From positions 332,702-396,701 of the forward strand of contig NZ_KK088649.1 in NCBI RefSeq assembly GCF_000600975.2: a stretch of DNA of 64,000 bases, given 5' to 3'. Below the pieces are notes generated by a model. It ran no database searches and was not told the DNA's origin. It worked only from the letters and a program-made list of their open reading frames with translations. The translations under genes were made by a program, and so were the position numbers. This DNA comes from Limimaricola hongkongensis DSM 17492 (GTDB lineage Bacteria; Pseudomonadota; Alphaproteobacteria; Rhodobacterales; Rhodobacteraceae). This document shows positions 32,696-41,929 of this stretch, one piece after another. How positions within the stretch are numbered: position 1 is the stretch's first letter; every line of letters begins with the position of its first letter.

Positions 32696-33490
32696 ATGGA
32701 TTTCGACAGGCTGGCACAGGTGATGCGCCAGCTCGCCATCGAGGCGGGCGAGAAGATCATGGAGATCTATGACGGCCCCGATTTCGAGGTGCGCGCCAAG
32801 GGCGATGACAGCCCCGTCACCGCCGCCGACGAGGCTGCCGACGCGCTGATCTCCGAAGGGCTGCGCGCGGCCTTCCCGGATCTGCCGCTTGTCACCGAGG
32901 AGCAGGCCGACAGCCACGCGCAATCTGTCTCCACCTTCCTGATCGTCGACCCGCTCGACGGCACCAAGGAATTCGTGCAGCGCCGCGGCGACTTCACCGT
33001 CAACATCGCGCTGGTCGAGGATGGCCGCCCGACGCGCGGCGTGGTCTATGCCCCCGCAAAGCAACGGCTGTTCTACACCGATGCCGCGGGCGTTTCGGTC
33101 GAGGAGCAGGGCCCGTTCGACGCCGCTACCCCCGGCGCCACCGTGCCGATCCGGGTCGCGGCGCCCGAGGCCGCGCTGCGCGTCGTCGCCTCCAAGAGCC
33201 ACCGCGACGCCGCCACCGACGCCTATATCGGCAAATACCAGATCGCCGACCTCAAGAGCGCGGGCTCCTCGCTCAAGTTCTGTCTGGTGGCGACTGGCGA
33301 GGCCGATCTCTATCCGCGGATCGGGCGCACGATGGAGTGGGACACCGCCGCGGGCCATGCCGTGCTTTCGGGCGCCGGCGGTCATGTCGTGCGCTTCGAC
33401 GACCATACCCCGCTCGGTTATGGCAAGCCGGGCTTCGAGAACCCGTTCTTCATCGCCCATGCGCCGGGCGTCGACCTGGCCAAGCCCTGA
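32696..33490 (+). CDS. cysQ: 3'(2'),5'-bisphosphate nucleotidase CysQ
   Basis: A 264-residue member of the inositol monophosphatase superfamily. Metal and phosphate ligands are visible in LVTEEQAD, IVDPLDGTKEFVQRRGDFTV and MEWDTAAGHAVL. CysQ breaks down PAP, the by-product of sulfate transfer from PAPS. This fits the two-domain sulfotransferase gene 7 kb downstream in the same surface-glycan region. The stop overlaps the kdsB ATG by one base. Confidence 0.95.
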   Translation: MDFDRLAQVMRQLAIEAGEKIMEIYDGPDFEVRAKGDDSPVTAADEAADALISEGLRAAFPDLPLVTEEQADSHAQSVSTFLIVDPLDGTKEFVQRRGDFTVNIALVEDGRPTRGVVYAPAKQRLFYTDAAGVSVEEQGPFDAATPGATVPIRVAAPEAALRVVASKSHRDAATDAYIGKYQIADLKSAGSSLKFCLVATGEADLYPRIGRTMEWDTAAGHAVLSGAGGHVVRFDDHTPLGYGKPGFENPFFIAHAPGVDLAKP

Positions 33491-34293
33491 TGTCGGTCCT
33501 GATCGTCATTCCCGCCCGTTATGCCTCGACCCGCTATCCCGGCAAGCCGCTGGTCGAGCTTACGGGCGCCACGGGCGAGGCGCGCAGCCTGATCCGCCGC
33601 TCGTGGGACGCGGCGCGCGAGGTGTCGGGCAATCCCCGCGTCGTCGTCGCCACCGATGACGACCGTATCCGCGACCACGCGGCGGGCTTCGGCGCCGAGG
33701 TGGTGATGACCTCCCAAACCTGCCGCAACGGCACAGAGCGCTGCGCCGAGGCGTTCGACGCCCTGGGCGGCGGCTTCGAGATCGTCGTCAACCTGCAGGG
33801 CGACGCGCCGCTGACGCCGCCCTGGTTCGTCGAACGGCTGATCGAGGATCTGCGCGCGCATGAGGTGGCCGAGGTGGCGACGCCGGTGCTGCGCGCCGAT
33901 GCCGCCGCGCTCGCGGGGTTCCGCGAGGATCGGCGCGCGGGCCGGGTCGGCGGCACCACCGCCGTGTTCGGCGCCGACAACACCGCGCTCTACTTCTCCA
34001 AGGAGGTGATTCCCTATACGGGGCGCGAGGATTACGGCGCGGAGGAGGGCACCCCGGTGTTCCACCATGTCGGCGTCTATGCCTACCGCCCCTCGGCGCT
34101 GGGCGCCTATGCGCGCTGGCCGCAAGGACCGCTGGAGACGCTCGAAGGGCTCGAGCAGCTGCGCTTTCTCGAACGCCGGGTGCCGCTTTTGTGCGTCGAG
34201 GTGGAGGCGCGCGGGCGGCAGTTCTGGGAGCTGAACAACCCCTCGGACGTGCCACGCATCGAGGCGATGCTGGCCGAGATGCAGGTGGCGTGA
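33490..34293 (+). CDS. kdsB: 3-deoxy-manno-octulosonate cytidylyltransferase (CMP-Kdo synthetase)
   Basis: A 267-residue nucleotidyltransferase. The N-terminal IVIPARYASTRYPGKPLVEL is the KdsB signature. The metal/nucleotide segment reads VVNLQGDAPLTPP, where E. coli KdsB has GDEP, and the C-terminus GRQFWELNNPSDVPRIEAML differs from the usual DTPEDL. It therefore belongs to a divergent branch, perhaps acting on Kdo of a capsule or on a Kdo-like sugar. It activates the sugar with CTP. It is coupled to cysQ and to the following glycosyltransferase. Confidence 0.92.
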   Translation: MSVLIVIPARYASTRYPGKPLVELTGATGEARSLIRRSWDAAREVSGNPRVVVATDDDRIRDHAAGFGAEVVMTSQTCRNGTERCAEAFDALGGGFEIVVNLQGDAPLTPPWFVERLIEDLRAHEVAEVATPVLRADAAALAGFREDRRAGRVGGTTAVFGADNTALYFSKEVIPYTGREDYGAEEGTPVFHHVGVYAYRPSALGAYARWPQGPLETLEGLEQLRFLERRVPLLCVEVEARGRQFWELNNPSDVPRIEAMLAEMQVA

Positions 34294-35555
34294 CGCCGAT
34301 CCGCGTCAGCGTCGTCATCGTCAGCCGCGGCCGCCCCGGCGCGCTGCGGCTGTGCCTGACCGCGCTGGCGCAAAACCGCCACCCCGCCTTCGAGGTGATC
34401 GTCGTCACCGATGCCGAAGGCGAGGCTGCGCTTGCGCCGTGGGGCGACCGGATCCGGCTGCGGCGCTGCGACGAGGCCAATATCAGCCGCGCCCGCAACA
34501 TCGGCATCGAGGCGGCCGCCGGCGCGATCGTCGCCTTTCTCGATGATGACGCGCTGCCCGAGCCGGGCTGGCTTGCCGCGCTCACCGCGCCGTTCGAGGA
34601 CGAGGATGTCGCGGCGGCGGGCGGCTATGTGCGCGGCCCCGGTCACCTGGGCTGGCAATGGCGGGCGCGGGCGGCCTTTGCCGATGGCAGCAGCCGCGAT
34701 CTGGTGCTGGAGGGCGATGCGCCGGTGGTGCTGCGCGCCCGGCTCGGGCGCGGCATCAAGACCGAGGGCACCAACATGGCGGTGCGCCGTTCGGTGCTGA
34801 CCGCGCTGGGCGGTTTCGATCCGGCCTACCGGTTCTATCTCGACGAGACCGACCTGAACCTGCGGCTGGCCGCGCAGGGCGCGCGCACCGCGATCGTGCC
34901 GCTGGCGCAGGTGCATCACGGCTATCTCGCCAGCCCGCGCCGCCGGGCCGACCGGGTGCCGCGCGATCTGGGCGATATCGGCGCGAGCCTCGCGGTGTTC
35001 CTGCGCCGCCATGGCGCCCGGCTCGACGGCAATGCCCGGATCGAGGCCGAGCGCGCGACCCAGCGGCGGCGGCTCTTGCATCATCTGCATTGGGGCCGGA
35101 TCGCGCCGGGCGATGTGGGGCGGTTGATGGCGAGCTTCGATGCGGGCGTCTCCGAGGGGCGGCTCAGGCCGCTGGAGCGGCTGGTGCCGCTCGACGAGCC
35201 GCCGCCGCCCTTTGCGACCTTTCACGACGAGATGCCGGACCGGCCCGCGGTCTGGATGGCCGCCTGGCCGCAGGCCGCGCGGGCCCGGATGGCCGAGGCG
35301 GCGGCGCTGGCCGCTCAGGGGCACGTGGCGACGCTTCTGGTGCTGTGGCCCGATGCGCGGCGCCACAGGTTGCGCTTTGATCCGCCCGGCGTCTGGGTGC
35401 AGTCGGGCGGGCTGTACGGTCCCGCACTGCCGGGCGATCCGAGGGTTCGCTACTGGCGCTTCGACGAAAGGGCGGCCTTCGAGGAGGCCCGGCAGCGTGG
35501 CCTGCGCGATCCCAGTGCGCTATCGAACGCAAGCGCCGCGCCGCCGAAAGACTGA
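34290..35555 (+). CDS. Family 2 glycosyltransferase
   Basis: A 421-residue protein from the GTG that overlaps the kdsB stop. The GT-A fold is clear: VSVVIVSRGRPGALRLCLTA at the start, the sugar-nucleotide metal motif FLDDDALPEPGWLAAL, and FDPAYRFYLDETDLNLRLAA (ED-like catalytic part). The last 130 residues are an extra region without a recognised domain, including AAWPQAARARMAEAAALAAQ. It should add one sugar in surface-glycan assembly at the inner membrane; donor and acceptor are unknown. Confidence 0.88.
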   Translation: MTPIRVSVVIVSRGRPGALRLCLTALAQNRHPAFEVIVVTDAEGEAALAPWGDRIRLRRCDEANISRARNIGIEAAAGAIVAFLDDDALPEPGWLAALTAPFEDEDVAAAGGYVRGPGHLGWQWRARAAFADGSSRDLVLEGDAPVVLRARLGRGIKTEGTNMAVRRSVLTALGGFDPAYRFYLDETDLNLRLAAQGARTAIVPLAQVHHGYLASPRRRADRVPRDLGDIGASLAVFLRRHGARLDGNARIEAERATQRRRLLHHLHWGRIAPGDVGRLMASFDAGVSEGRLRPLERLVPLDEPPPPFATFHDEMPDRPAVWMAAWPQAARARMAEAAALAAQGHVATLLVLWPDARRHRLRFDPPGVWVQSGGLYGPALPGDPRVRYWRFDERAAFEEARQRGLRDPSALSNASAAPPKD

Positions 35556-35618
35556 AACCCGCATGGTCATGCCGTGTTGAATTGTGAATAATGCGCTTCA
35601 AGACGCCATCAAATCGTG

Positions 35619-35646
35619 TTCAAGAAACACCGTAAAGTTGTATACG
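35619..35646 (+). promoter_or_regulatory. Candidate galU promoter
   Basis: TTCAAG (35619-35624), 16 bases, TATACG (35641-35646), in a short AT-rich gap after the glycosyltransferase. The -35 is weak. Confidence 0.3.
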
Positions 35647-35687
35647 CCTCCGTTATGCCGGAGCCGCGACTCAAAGGACCAGGACAG

Positions 35688-36581
35688 ATGACACAACGCG
35701 TGACCAAGGCCGTTTTTCCCGTGGCAGGACTTGGAACACGTTTCCTTCCGGCGACCAAGTCGGTGCCGAAGGAAATCATGACCCTCGTGGACAAGCCGCT
35801 GATTCAATACGCGATCGACGAGGCCCGCGCCGCCGGGATCGAGGAATTCATCTTCGTCACCGCGCGCGGCAAATCGGCGCTCGAGGATTACTTCGACCAC
35901 GCCCCCGAGCTGGAATCGCGGCTCGAGGAGGATGGCAAGGCGCAGCTGCTCGAGACGCTGAAATCGACCTACATGCCCTCGGGCGCCATCGCCTATATCC
36001 GCCAGCACCAGGCGCTGGGGCTCGGCCATGCCGTGTGGTGCGCGCGCAACCTGATCGGCGACGAGCCCTTCGCGGTGATCCTGCCCGATGACGTGATCGC
36101 CGCCGAAAAGCCCTGTCTGCAGCAGATGGTCGAGGCACATCGCGACACCGGGGGCTGCATGGTCGCGGCGATGGAGGTGCCCAACGAGCGCACCAAGTCT
36201 TACGGCGTGCTCGATGTCGAGCCGGGGCAGGGCGACGCGATGAAGGTGCGCGGCATGGTCGAAAAGCCCGACCCCGCCGAGGCGCCGTCGAATCTCGCGG
36301 TGATCGGCCGCTACATCCTGTCGCCCGAGGTGATGGGCCATCTCGATTCGGGCGAAAAGGGCGCGGGCGGCGAGATCCAGCTCACCGACGCGATCGCCAA
36401 GGAAATCGCGGGCCCGCGCGGCGTTCATGGCTACCGCTTCTCGGGCGAGCGTTACGATTGCGGCTCCAAGGCGGGCTTCCTGCAGGCCACCGTGGCCTTC
36501 GGTCTCGCCCGCGACGAGCTGCGCGACGAGTTCAGCCAGTATCTGCACGAGGTCATGGCCGTCCGCGACGCCGCCCAGTAA
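35688..36581 (+). CDS. galU: UTP-glucose-1-phosphate uridylyltransferase
   Basis: A 297-residue protein starting MTQRVTKAVFPVAGLGTRFL, then PATKSVPKEIMTLVDKPLIQ, the GalU nucleotide-binding and catalytic region. FAVILPDDVIAAEKP, GVLDVEPGQGDAMKVRGMVEK and GERYDCGSKAGFLQA complete the family pattern. It makes UDP-glucose for LPS, capsule and other glycans. The start at 35688 is preferred over an upstream in-frame ATG at 35616 because the family N-terminus begins here. The next glycosyltransferase begins only four bases after the stop. Confidence 0.98.
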   Translation: MTQRVTKAVFPVAGLGTRFLPATKSVPKEIMTLVDKPLIQYAIDEARAAGIEEFIFVTARGKSALEDYFDHAPELESRLEEDGKAQLLETLKSTYMPSGAIAYIRQHQALGLGHAVWCARNLIGDEPFAVILPDDVIAAEKPCLQQMVEAHRDTGGCMVAAMEVPNERTKSYGVLDVEPGQGDAMKVRGMVEKPDPAEAPSNLAVIGRYILSPEVMGHLDSGEKGAGGEIQLTDAIAKEIAGPRGVHGYRFSGERYDCGSKAGFLQATVAFGLARDELRDEFSQYLHEVMAVRDAAQ

Positions 36582-36585
36582 GCGG

Positions 36586-37767
36586 TTGCCCGCCCCATCG
36601 GCGTTCCTGCTGGACCTGACCCGGCTCGCGAGCCGCGCGGGGCGCACCCGCACGGGTGTCGACCGGGTCGAACGGGCCTGGCTCGCGGCCTGCCTCGCCG
36701 ATCCGCGACCGGTCTTCGGCCTTGCGCGCACGCCCTTGGGTTTCGTGCTGCTCGACCGGGACGGCATGGCGGGGTTCGCCGCCGCTTTCGACGCCGATGA
36801 CTGGGGCGCGCCGGGGGCCGTGGCGGGGCTTTACCGCAGGCTCGACCCGCCGCGCCGCGCGGCGCAGGGCCATCTGCGCCGGGGCGCGGTCGCCCGCGCC
36901 GCGCGGCCCGGCCTGGGGCGGATGCTGCGCCGCCATCTCGCCCCCGGCGCGCTGTATCTCAACACCGGCCATGCCAATCTCGACGACCAGGTGATGCGCG
37001 CGGTGCACGGCGCGCGCGCGCGCGTGGCCGTGCTGTTGCACGACACCATCCCGCTCGACCTGCCATGGGCGGCGCGGCCCGGCACGGTCGAGAGCTTTGC
37101 CGACCGGCTCGATGTCGTGGCGCGCCATGCCGACCGGGTGATCGCCACGGCACGGGCCACCGCCGACACCATCGAAGCGCGGCTCTCGGCGCGGGGCCGG
37201 CTGCCCGGGATCGTCGTCGCCCCGCTCGGCGTGACCCCGGCCCGGCCCGATTTCGGCGCGCTGCCGCCGGGGCTCGATCTCGACCGGCCCTACATGGTCG
37301 CGCTCGGCACCATCGAGCCGCGTAAGAACCATGCCTTGCTGCTCGACGTGTGGGAGCGGATGGGGACGGCGGCGCCGCGCCTGCTGATCTGCGGCGCGCG
37401 CGGCTGGAACAACGCGGCGGTGTTCGACCGGCTCGATCGCGGCGTGGCGGGGGTGACCGAGCTGCCCGGCCTGCCGGACGGGGCGGTGGCGGCGCTCTTG
37501 TCGCGGGCCCGCGCGCTGGTCTTTCCGTCGCTGGCCGAGGGCTACGGCCTGCCGCCGCTCGAGGCGCTGGCCCTGGGCTGCCCGGTGATCTGTGGCGATC
37601 TTGCCATTTGCCGCGAGCTGCTCGGGGACCGGGCCGTTTACTGCGATCCGGCCGACCGCTACCAGTGGGAGCAGGCGATCCGGGCGCAGGCGCGCATCGC
37701 GAGACCGTCCCCCATGACCCCGCCCTCTTGGGACACGCATGTCGCCCGCGCCCTCGACGGGCTGTGA
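36586..37767 (+). CDS. Family 4 (GT-B) glycosyltransferase
   Basis: A 393-residue protein, read from the TTG at 36586, just after galU; no ATG lies at the family start and the ribosome site is unclear, so the exact start is uncertain. The C-terminal half has the GT4 donor-binding region: YMVALGTIEPRKNHALLLDV, and the EX7E motif in FPSLAEGYGLPPLEALALG. The N-terminal domain contains GALYLNTGHANL and VLLHDTIPLDLPW, typical of mannosyl/rhamnosyltransferases of the RfaB class. It lies in the surface-glycan run and probably shares mRNA with galU. Confidence 0.85.
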   Translation: MPAPSAFLLDLTRLASRAGRTRTGVDRVERAWLAACLADPRPVFGLARTPLGFVLLDRDGMAGFAAAFDADDWGAPGAVAGLYRRLDPPRRAAQGHLRRGAVARAARPGLGRMLRRHLAPGALYLNTGHANLDDQVMRAVHGARARVAVLLHDTIPLDLPWAARPGTVESFADRLDVVARHADRVIATARATADTIEARLSARGRLPGIVVAPLGVTPARPDFGALPPGLDLDRPYMVALGTIEPRKNHALLLDVWERMGTAAPRLLICGARGWNNAAVFDRLDRGVAGVTELPGLPDGAVAALLSRARALVFPSLAEGYGLPPLEALALGCPVICGDLAICRELLGDRAVYCDPADRYQWEQAIRAQARIARPSPMTPPSWDTHVARALDGL

Positions 37768-37795
37768 CGCACGGGCCGCGAAAAGGAACCGGCGC

Positions 37796-38806
37796 GTGAA
37801 GGCCTGGCAGACCTACAAGCTCAGACTGCAGCGCCAGCGCTGGCGGCTTCGGGCCCGGCGCAAGCGGCGCGAGCTGTCGGTGGTGCGCGACCGCACGACC
37901 GAGATCCGGCCCGCCGATATCCTCGTCTTCACCACGCTGCGCAACGAAAACGCGCGGCTGCCGCATTTTCTCGATCATTACCGCCGGATGGGCGTGCAGC
38001 ATTTCCTCATGGTCGACAATGGCAGCGACGATGGCGGGGCGGAGTTTCTCGCCGCGCAGCCCGACGTGTCGCTGTGGCGCAGCGAGGCGAGCTACAGGCG
38101 CGCCCGCTTCGGGGTCGACTGGCTCAACTGGCTGATGCGCCGGCATGGCCACGGGCACTGGTGTCTTACCGTCGATCCCGACGAGCTGCTGGTCTACCCG
38201 TTTTGCGACACGCGGCCGCTCAAGGCGCTGACCGACTGGCTCGACGCCTCGTCGATCCGCAGCTTCGGGGCGATGCTGCTCGATCTTTACCCCAAGGGGC
38301 CGATCGGGGCGCAGGTTTACGCGCGCGGCGACGACCCGCTCGACATCGCCTGCTGGTTCGATCCGGGCAATTACAGCCAGTCGCGCAATGCCCGTTACGG
38401 CAACCTGTGGATCCAGGGCGGGCCGCGGGCGCGGGTGTTCTTTCCCGACCGCCCCGACCGCGCGCCCGCGCTTAACAAGATCCCGCTGGTGAAATGGGAC
38501 CGCCGCTACGCCTATGTCAGCTCGACCCACATGCTGCTGCCGCGCGGGCTCAACCTCGTCTACGACGAATGGGGCGGCGAGAAGACCTGCGGGATGCTGC
38601 TGCATACCAAGTTTCTCGACGGCTTTGCACACAAGGCCCGAGAGGAGCTGCAACGCCGCCAACATTACGCCGCAAGCGCCGAGTACAAGGCCTATGCCGC
38701 CGGGCTGGAGGCGGACCCGGAGCTGTGGTGCCCATGGAGCGAAAGATACATCAACTGGCGACAGCTCGAAGCGCTGGGGCTGATGTCGCGCGGCAACTGG
38801 ACATGA
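37796..38806 (+). CDS. Glycosyltransferase family 2-like protein (Glyco_tranf_2_4 type)
   Basis: A 336-residue protein from the GTG at 37796, after AAAAGGAACC. A basic N-terminus (RLQRQRWRLRARRKRREL) is followed by ILVFTTLRNENARLPHFLDH and YRRMGVQHFLMVDNGSDDGG, and the metal site WCLTVDPDELLVYP. Late segments are YGNLWIQGGPRARVFFPDRP and NKIPLVKWDRRYAYVSSTH. The basic start may bind membrane phospholipid. It is coupled (ATGA) to the DUF5927-type transferase. Sugar specificity unknown. Confidence 0.87.
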   Translation: MKAWQTYKLRLQRQRWRLRARRKRRELSVVRDRTTEIRPADILVFTTLRNENARLPHFLDHYRRMGVQHFLMVDNGSDDGGAEFLAAQPDVSLWRSEASYRRARFGVDWLNWLMRRHGHGHWCLTVDPDELLVYPFCDTRPLKALTDWLDASSIRSFGAMLLDLYPKGPIGAQVYARGDDPLDIACWFDPGNYSQSRNARYGNLWIQGGPRARVFFPDRPDRAPALNKIPLVKWDRRYAYVSSTHMLLPRGLNLVYDEWGGEKTCGMLLHTKFLDGFAHKAREELQRRQHYAASAEYKAYAAGLEADPELWCPWSERYINWRQLEALGLMSRGNWT

Positions 38807-40504
38807 GCTTTGGCGTCGTGATCCTCGTGCACACCGCGCTGGGGCGGGCGGCGCAGGTGATCCGGCACTGGGCGCAGGCGGGCTGCCCGGTGGTGGTGCA
38901 TGTCGATGCGGCCATGCGTCCCGCCCGGTACCAGCGGTTCCGCGCGGGCTTCGACGACATTGCCGACAGGGTGCTGTTTTGCGACCGGCACCGCTGCGAA
39001 TGGGGCGGCTGGGGCATCGTCGCGGCAACGCAGTCGGGGGCGTCGCTGCTGCTCGACCGGTTTCCCGATCTGGGCCATGTCTATCTCGCCTCGGGCTCTT
39101 GCGTGCCGCTGCGCCCGGTGGCCGAGCTCGGCGCCTATCTCGCGGCGCGCCCCGGCACCGATTTCATCGAAAGCGCCCGCGTGTCGCAGGTGCCGTGGAC
39201 CGTCGGCGGGCTGTCGGAGGAACGGTTCACGCTGCGCTTTCCGTTTTCGTGGAAGCGGCAGCGCTGGCTGTTCGACCGTCATGTCGCGCTGCAGCGCCGC
39301 CTGCGGGTGCGCCGCCGCCTGCCTTCGGGGCTGGAGCCGCATATGGGGTCGCAATGGTGGTGCCTGACGGCGGCGACGCTGCGCGCGATCCTGACCGACC
39401 CGCAACGGCCCGCGCTCGACCGCTATTTCGCGCGGGTCTGGATCCCCGACGAAAGCTATTTCCAGAGCCTCGCGCGGCGCTGGTCGGCCCGGATCGAAAG
39501 CCGGTCGCTGACCATGTGCAAGTTCGATTTCCAGGGCAAGCCGCACCTGTTCTACAATGATCACCTGCCGCTGCTTGCGCCGTTCGGAGTGTTTCGTGGC
39601 GCGCAAGATCTGGCCGCGGGCCGAGGCGATCTATGCGCAGATGGAGGCGGGCGGCCACCCGGCGGGGGCGGCCGAGCCCGCGCCCGCGCGCATCGACCGG
39701 GTCTTTGCCGAGGCGACCGAGCGGCGGGTGCGGGGCCGGTCGGGGCTCTACATGCAGGGCCGGATGCCGCGTGAGGGCTGGGAAAACGGGGTCTCGGCCG
39801 CACCTTACGGCGTGCTCGAAGGTTTCGCCGAGCTGCACGAGGATTTCGCCGCGTGGTTCGCGCGCGCCAGCGGCGCGGTGGTGCATGGCCATCTCTTCGC
39901 GCCCGAGGGCGCCGAATTCGCCGGGGCCGGGCCGGTCTGGCGCGGCGCGCTCTCGGCGGCACCGGCCTTGCGCGACCACGACGCGCGGCGCTTTCTCACC
40001 AACCTGATCTGGAACGGGCGCGGTGAGCGGCAGGTGTTCCAGTTCGGCCCGCGCGACAGCCAGCATGTGAGCTGGGACATCGCCAAGGACCCCAACGCCC
40101 GGATCGGCGTGATCACGGGGGCATGGGCGGTGCCGCTCTTTGCCTCGGGCCTGCCGGTGGCGCGGCTGCGCGACCGGGCGGCGGAGCTGCAGAAGATCGA
40201 GGCCGACCACCTCGCGGCGCTGCGCTCGCCCCATGCCAAGGCGCGGGTGCATATCTGGACGCTGGCCGAATTTCTCGAAGCCCCCGCCGCGGCGCTGGCG
40301 CTGATGCTGTCGGATATCGCGCCGGGCCGGGACGGGCCCGCCCCCGCGCCGCCGCCTCTGGTGCCGCTCGACGGGTTCGGGCGGTTCTTGCAGGACATGC
40401 GCAATCTCGGCATGCACCCGTACCTGACCGGCGACATTCCCGCCACGCCGCCCGCGCAGCGCCCGTCCGCGCCGCGGCCCTATCTCGTGAGACCCCATGC
40501 CTGA
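38803..40504 (+). pseudogene. Core-2/I-branching-like glycosyltransferase with DUF5927-type C-terminus, frameshifted
   Basis: Two consecutive frames make one protein of about 566 residues. The first half, from ATG 38803 (MSFGVVILVHTALGRAAQVI), has the beta-1,6-N-acetylglucosaminyltransferase-like fold: HVYLASGSCVPLRPV, ESARVSQVPWTVGGL, PHMGSQWWCLTAATL, WIPDESYFQSLARR. The second half, in another frame, begins RRSECFVARKIWPRAEAIYA and continues with GRGERQVFQFGPRDSQHVSW to the stop at 40504. The junction is an extra G at about 39577 (CTGCTTGCGCCG); without it the text reads HLPLLRRSECFVARK. It is not in a homopolymer. As written the first frame ends at 39774. Neighbours are intact, so a recent mutation or a sequence error is likely. 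Confidence 0.85.
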
Positions 40505-41918
40505 CTTCGACAGCTTCGTGGTGCTCGCCGAGATGCGCACCGGCTCGAACTTCCTCGAAGCCAATCTCAACGCGCTCGACGGGCTGCGCTGCCATGGCGA
40601 GGCGTTCAACCCGCATTTCATCGGCAGCCCCGGTGACGCGCCGATCCTCGGCATCGACCGGGAGACGCGCGACGCCGATCCGCTGGCGCTTCTGGCGCGG
40701 CTGCGCGCCGCACCCGGTCTCAACGGGTTTCGCTATTTCGGCGATCACGACCCGCGGATCTTCGCCCCCATCATGGCCGCGCCGGGCATCGCCAAGATCG
40801 TGCTGACCCGCAACCCGCTCGACTCTTACGTCAGCCACCGCATCGCCGCGGCCACCGGGCAATGGAAGCTGACCGAGGCCCGCCACGCCCGCGCGGCGCG
40901 GATCCGGTTCGAGCCGGAGGGGTTCGAGGCGCATCTGCAGCGGCTTCAGGACACGCAGATCCGCATCATGGGCGCGCTGCAGAAAAGCGGGCAGACGGCG
41001 TTCTACGTCGATTACGAGGATCTGCGCGACGTGGAGGTGCTCAACGGTCTCGCGGCGTGGCTCGGGGCGGCGGCGCGGCTCGACGGGCTCGATCGCAGCC
41101 TCAAGAAGCAGAACCCCGGCCAGCTCTCCGAGAAGGTCGAGAATTTCGACGAGATGCAGCAGGCGCTGTCGCGGATCGACCGGTTCGATCTTGGCCGCAG
41201 CCCGAATGTCGAACCGCGGCGCGGCGCGATGGTGCCGCGCTACATCGCCGCCGCCGAAACCGGGCTGATCTGCCTGCCGCTGACCTCGGGACCCGAGGCG
41301 GGGCTTCGGCGCTGGCTCGCGGCGCTGGACGGGGCGCCGGTGCTGGACGGGTTCACGCAAAAGACGTTGCGCGACTGGCGCGGGCGCCATCCCGGCCATC
41401 GCAGTTTCGCGGTGCTGCGCCACCCGGTGGCGCGCGCCCATGCGGCGTTTTGCGAGCGCATCCTGTCGGACGGGCCGGGCCGCTTTGGCGAGATCCGCGA
41501 GACGCTGCGCCGCCGCCACGCGCTGCCGATCGACGCGCGGGCCAGCGGCCCCGACCCGGACCCCGCGCGCCACCGCGCGGCGTTCCTGAGCTTTCTGGAG
41601 TTTCTCAAGTCCAATCTCGGCGGGCAGACCGCGATCCGGGTCGATGCCGCCTGGGCCAGCCAGAGCGCGTTGCTGCAGGGCGTGGCCGGGGTCGACAGCC
41701 CCGACGCGGTGCTGCGCGAGGCGGATCTGGCGCGCGACCTGCCGTGGATCGCGGGGCAGATGGGCCGTGCGGCGCCCGATTGGGTGCCCGAAACGGGGCC
41801 GCGGCAGTACGCGCTCGCCGCGATTTACGACGCGCAGGTCGAACGGGCGGCGCGCGCGGCCTATGCGCGCGATTACGAGCGATTCGGCTTCGAGGACTGG
41901 CGCCCGCTGACCGGCTGA
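40497..41918 (+). CDS. Two-domain sulfotransferase-like protein (NodH-like plus second sulfotransferase fold)
   Basis: A 473-residue protein. The N-terminal 235 residues carry the PAPS-binding 5' loop LAEMRTGSNFLEANL and the 3' segment KIVLTRNPLDSYVSHRIAAA with GQWKLTE, as in NodH/LpsS-type sulfotransferases. The C-terminal part contains a second sulfotransferase-like half (HRSFAVLRHPVARAHAAFCE, then FLSFLEFLKSNL) but lacks an evident 5' PAPS loop, so it may be non-catalytic. It overlaps the end of the DUF5927-type gene by eight bases. It likely sulfates a cell-surface glycan, with CysQ clearing the PAP formed. Confidence 0.85.
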   Translation: MPDFDSFVVLAEMRTGSNFLEANLNALDGLRCHGEAFNPHFIGSPGDAPILGIDRETRDADPLALLARLRAAPGLNGFRYFGDHDPRIFAPIMAAPGIAKIVLTRNPLDSYVSHRIAAATGQWKLTEARHARAARIRFEPEGFEAHLQRLQDTQIRIMGALQKSGQTAFYVDYEDLRDVEVLNGLAAWLGAAARLDGLDRSLKKQNPGQLSEKVENFDEMQQALSRIDRFDLGRSPNVEPRRGAMVPRYIAAAETGLICLPLTSGPEAGLRRWLAALDGAPVLDGFTQKTLRDWRGRHPGHRSFAVLRHPVARAHAAFCERILSDGPGRFGEIRETLRRRHALPIDARASGPDPDPARHRAAFLSFLEFLKSNLGGQTAIRVDAAWASQSALLQGVAGVDSPDAVLREADLARDLPWIAGQMGRAAPDWVPETGPRQYALAAIYDAQVERAARAAYARDYERFGFEDWRPLTG

Positions 41919-41929
41919 AGCCGGCCGGA

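Noticed and set aside
31724..33460. Long minus-strand frame joining the ABC-2 permease with the antisense of cysQ
   Set aside because: Only the part after the ATG at 32545, with a ribosome site and membrane spans, is a gene.
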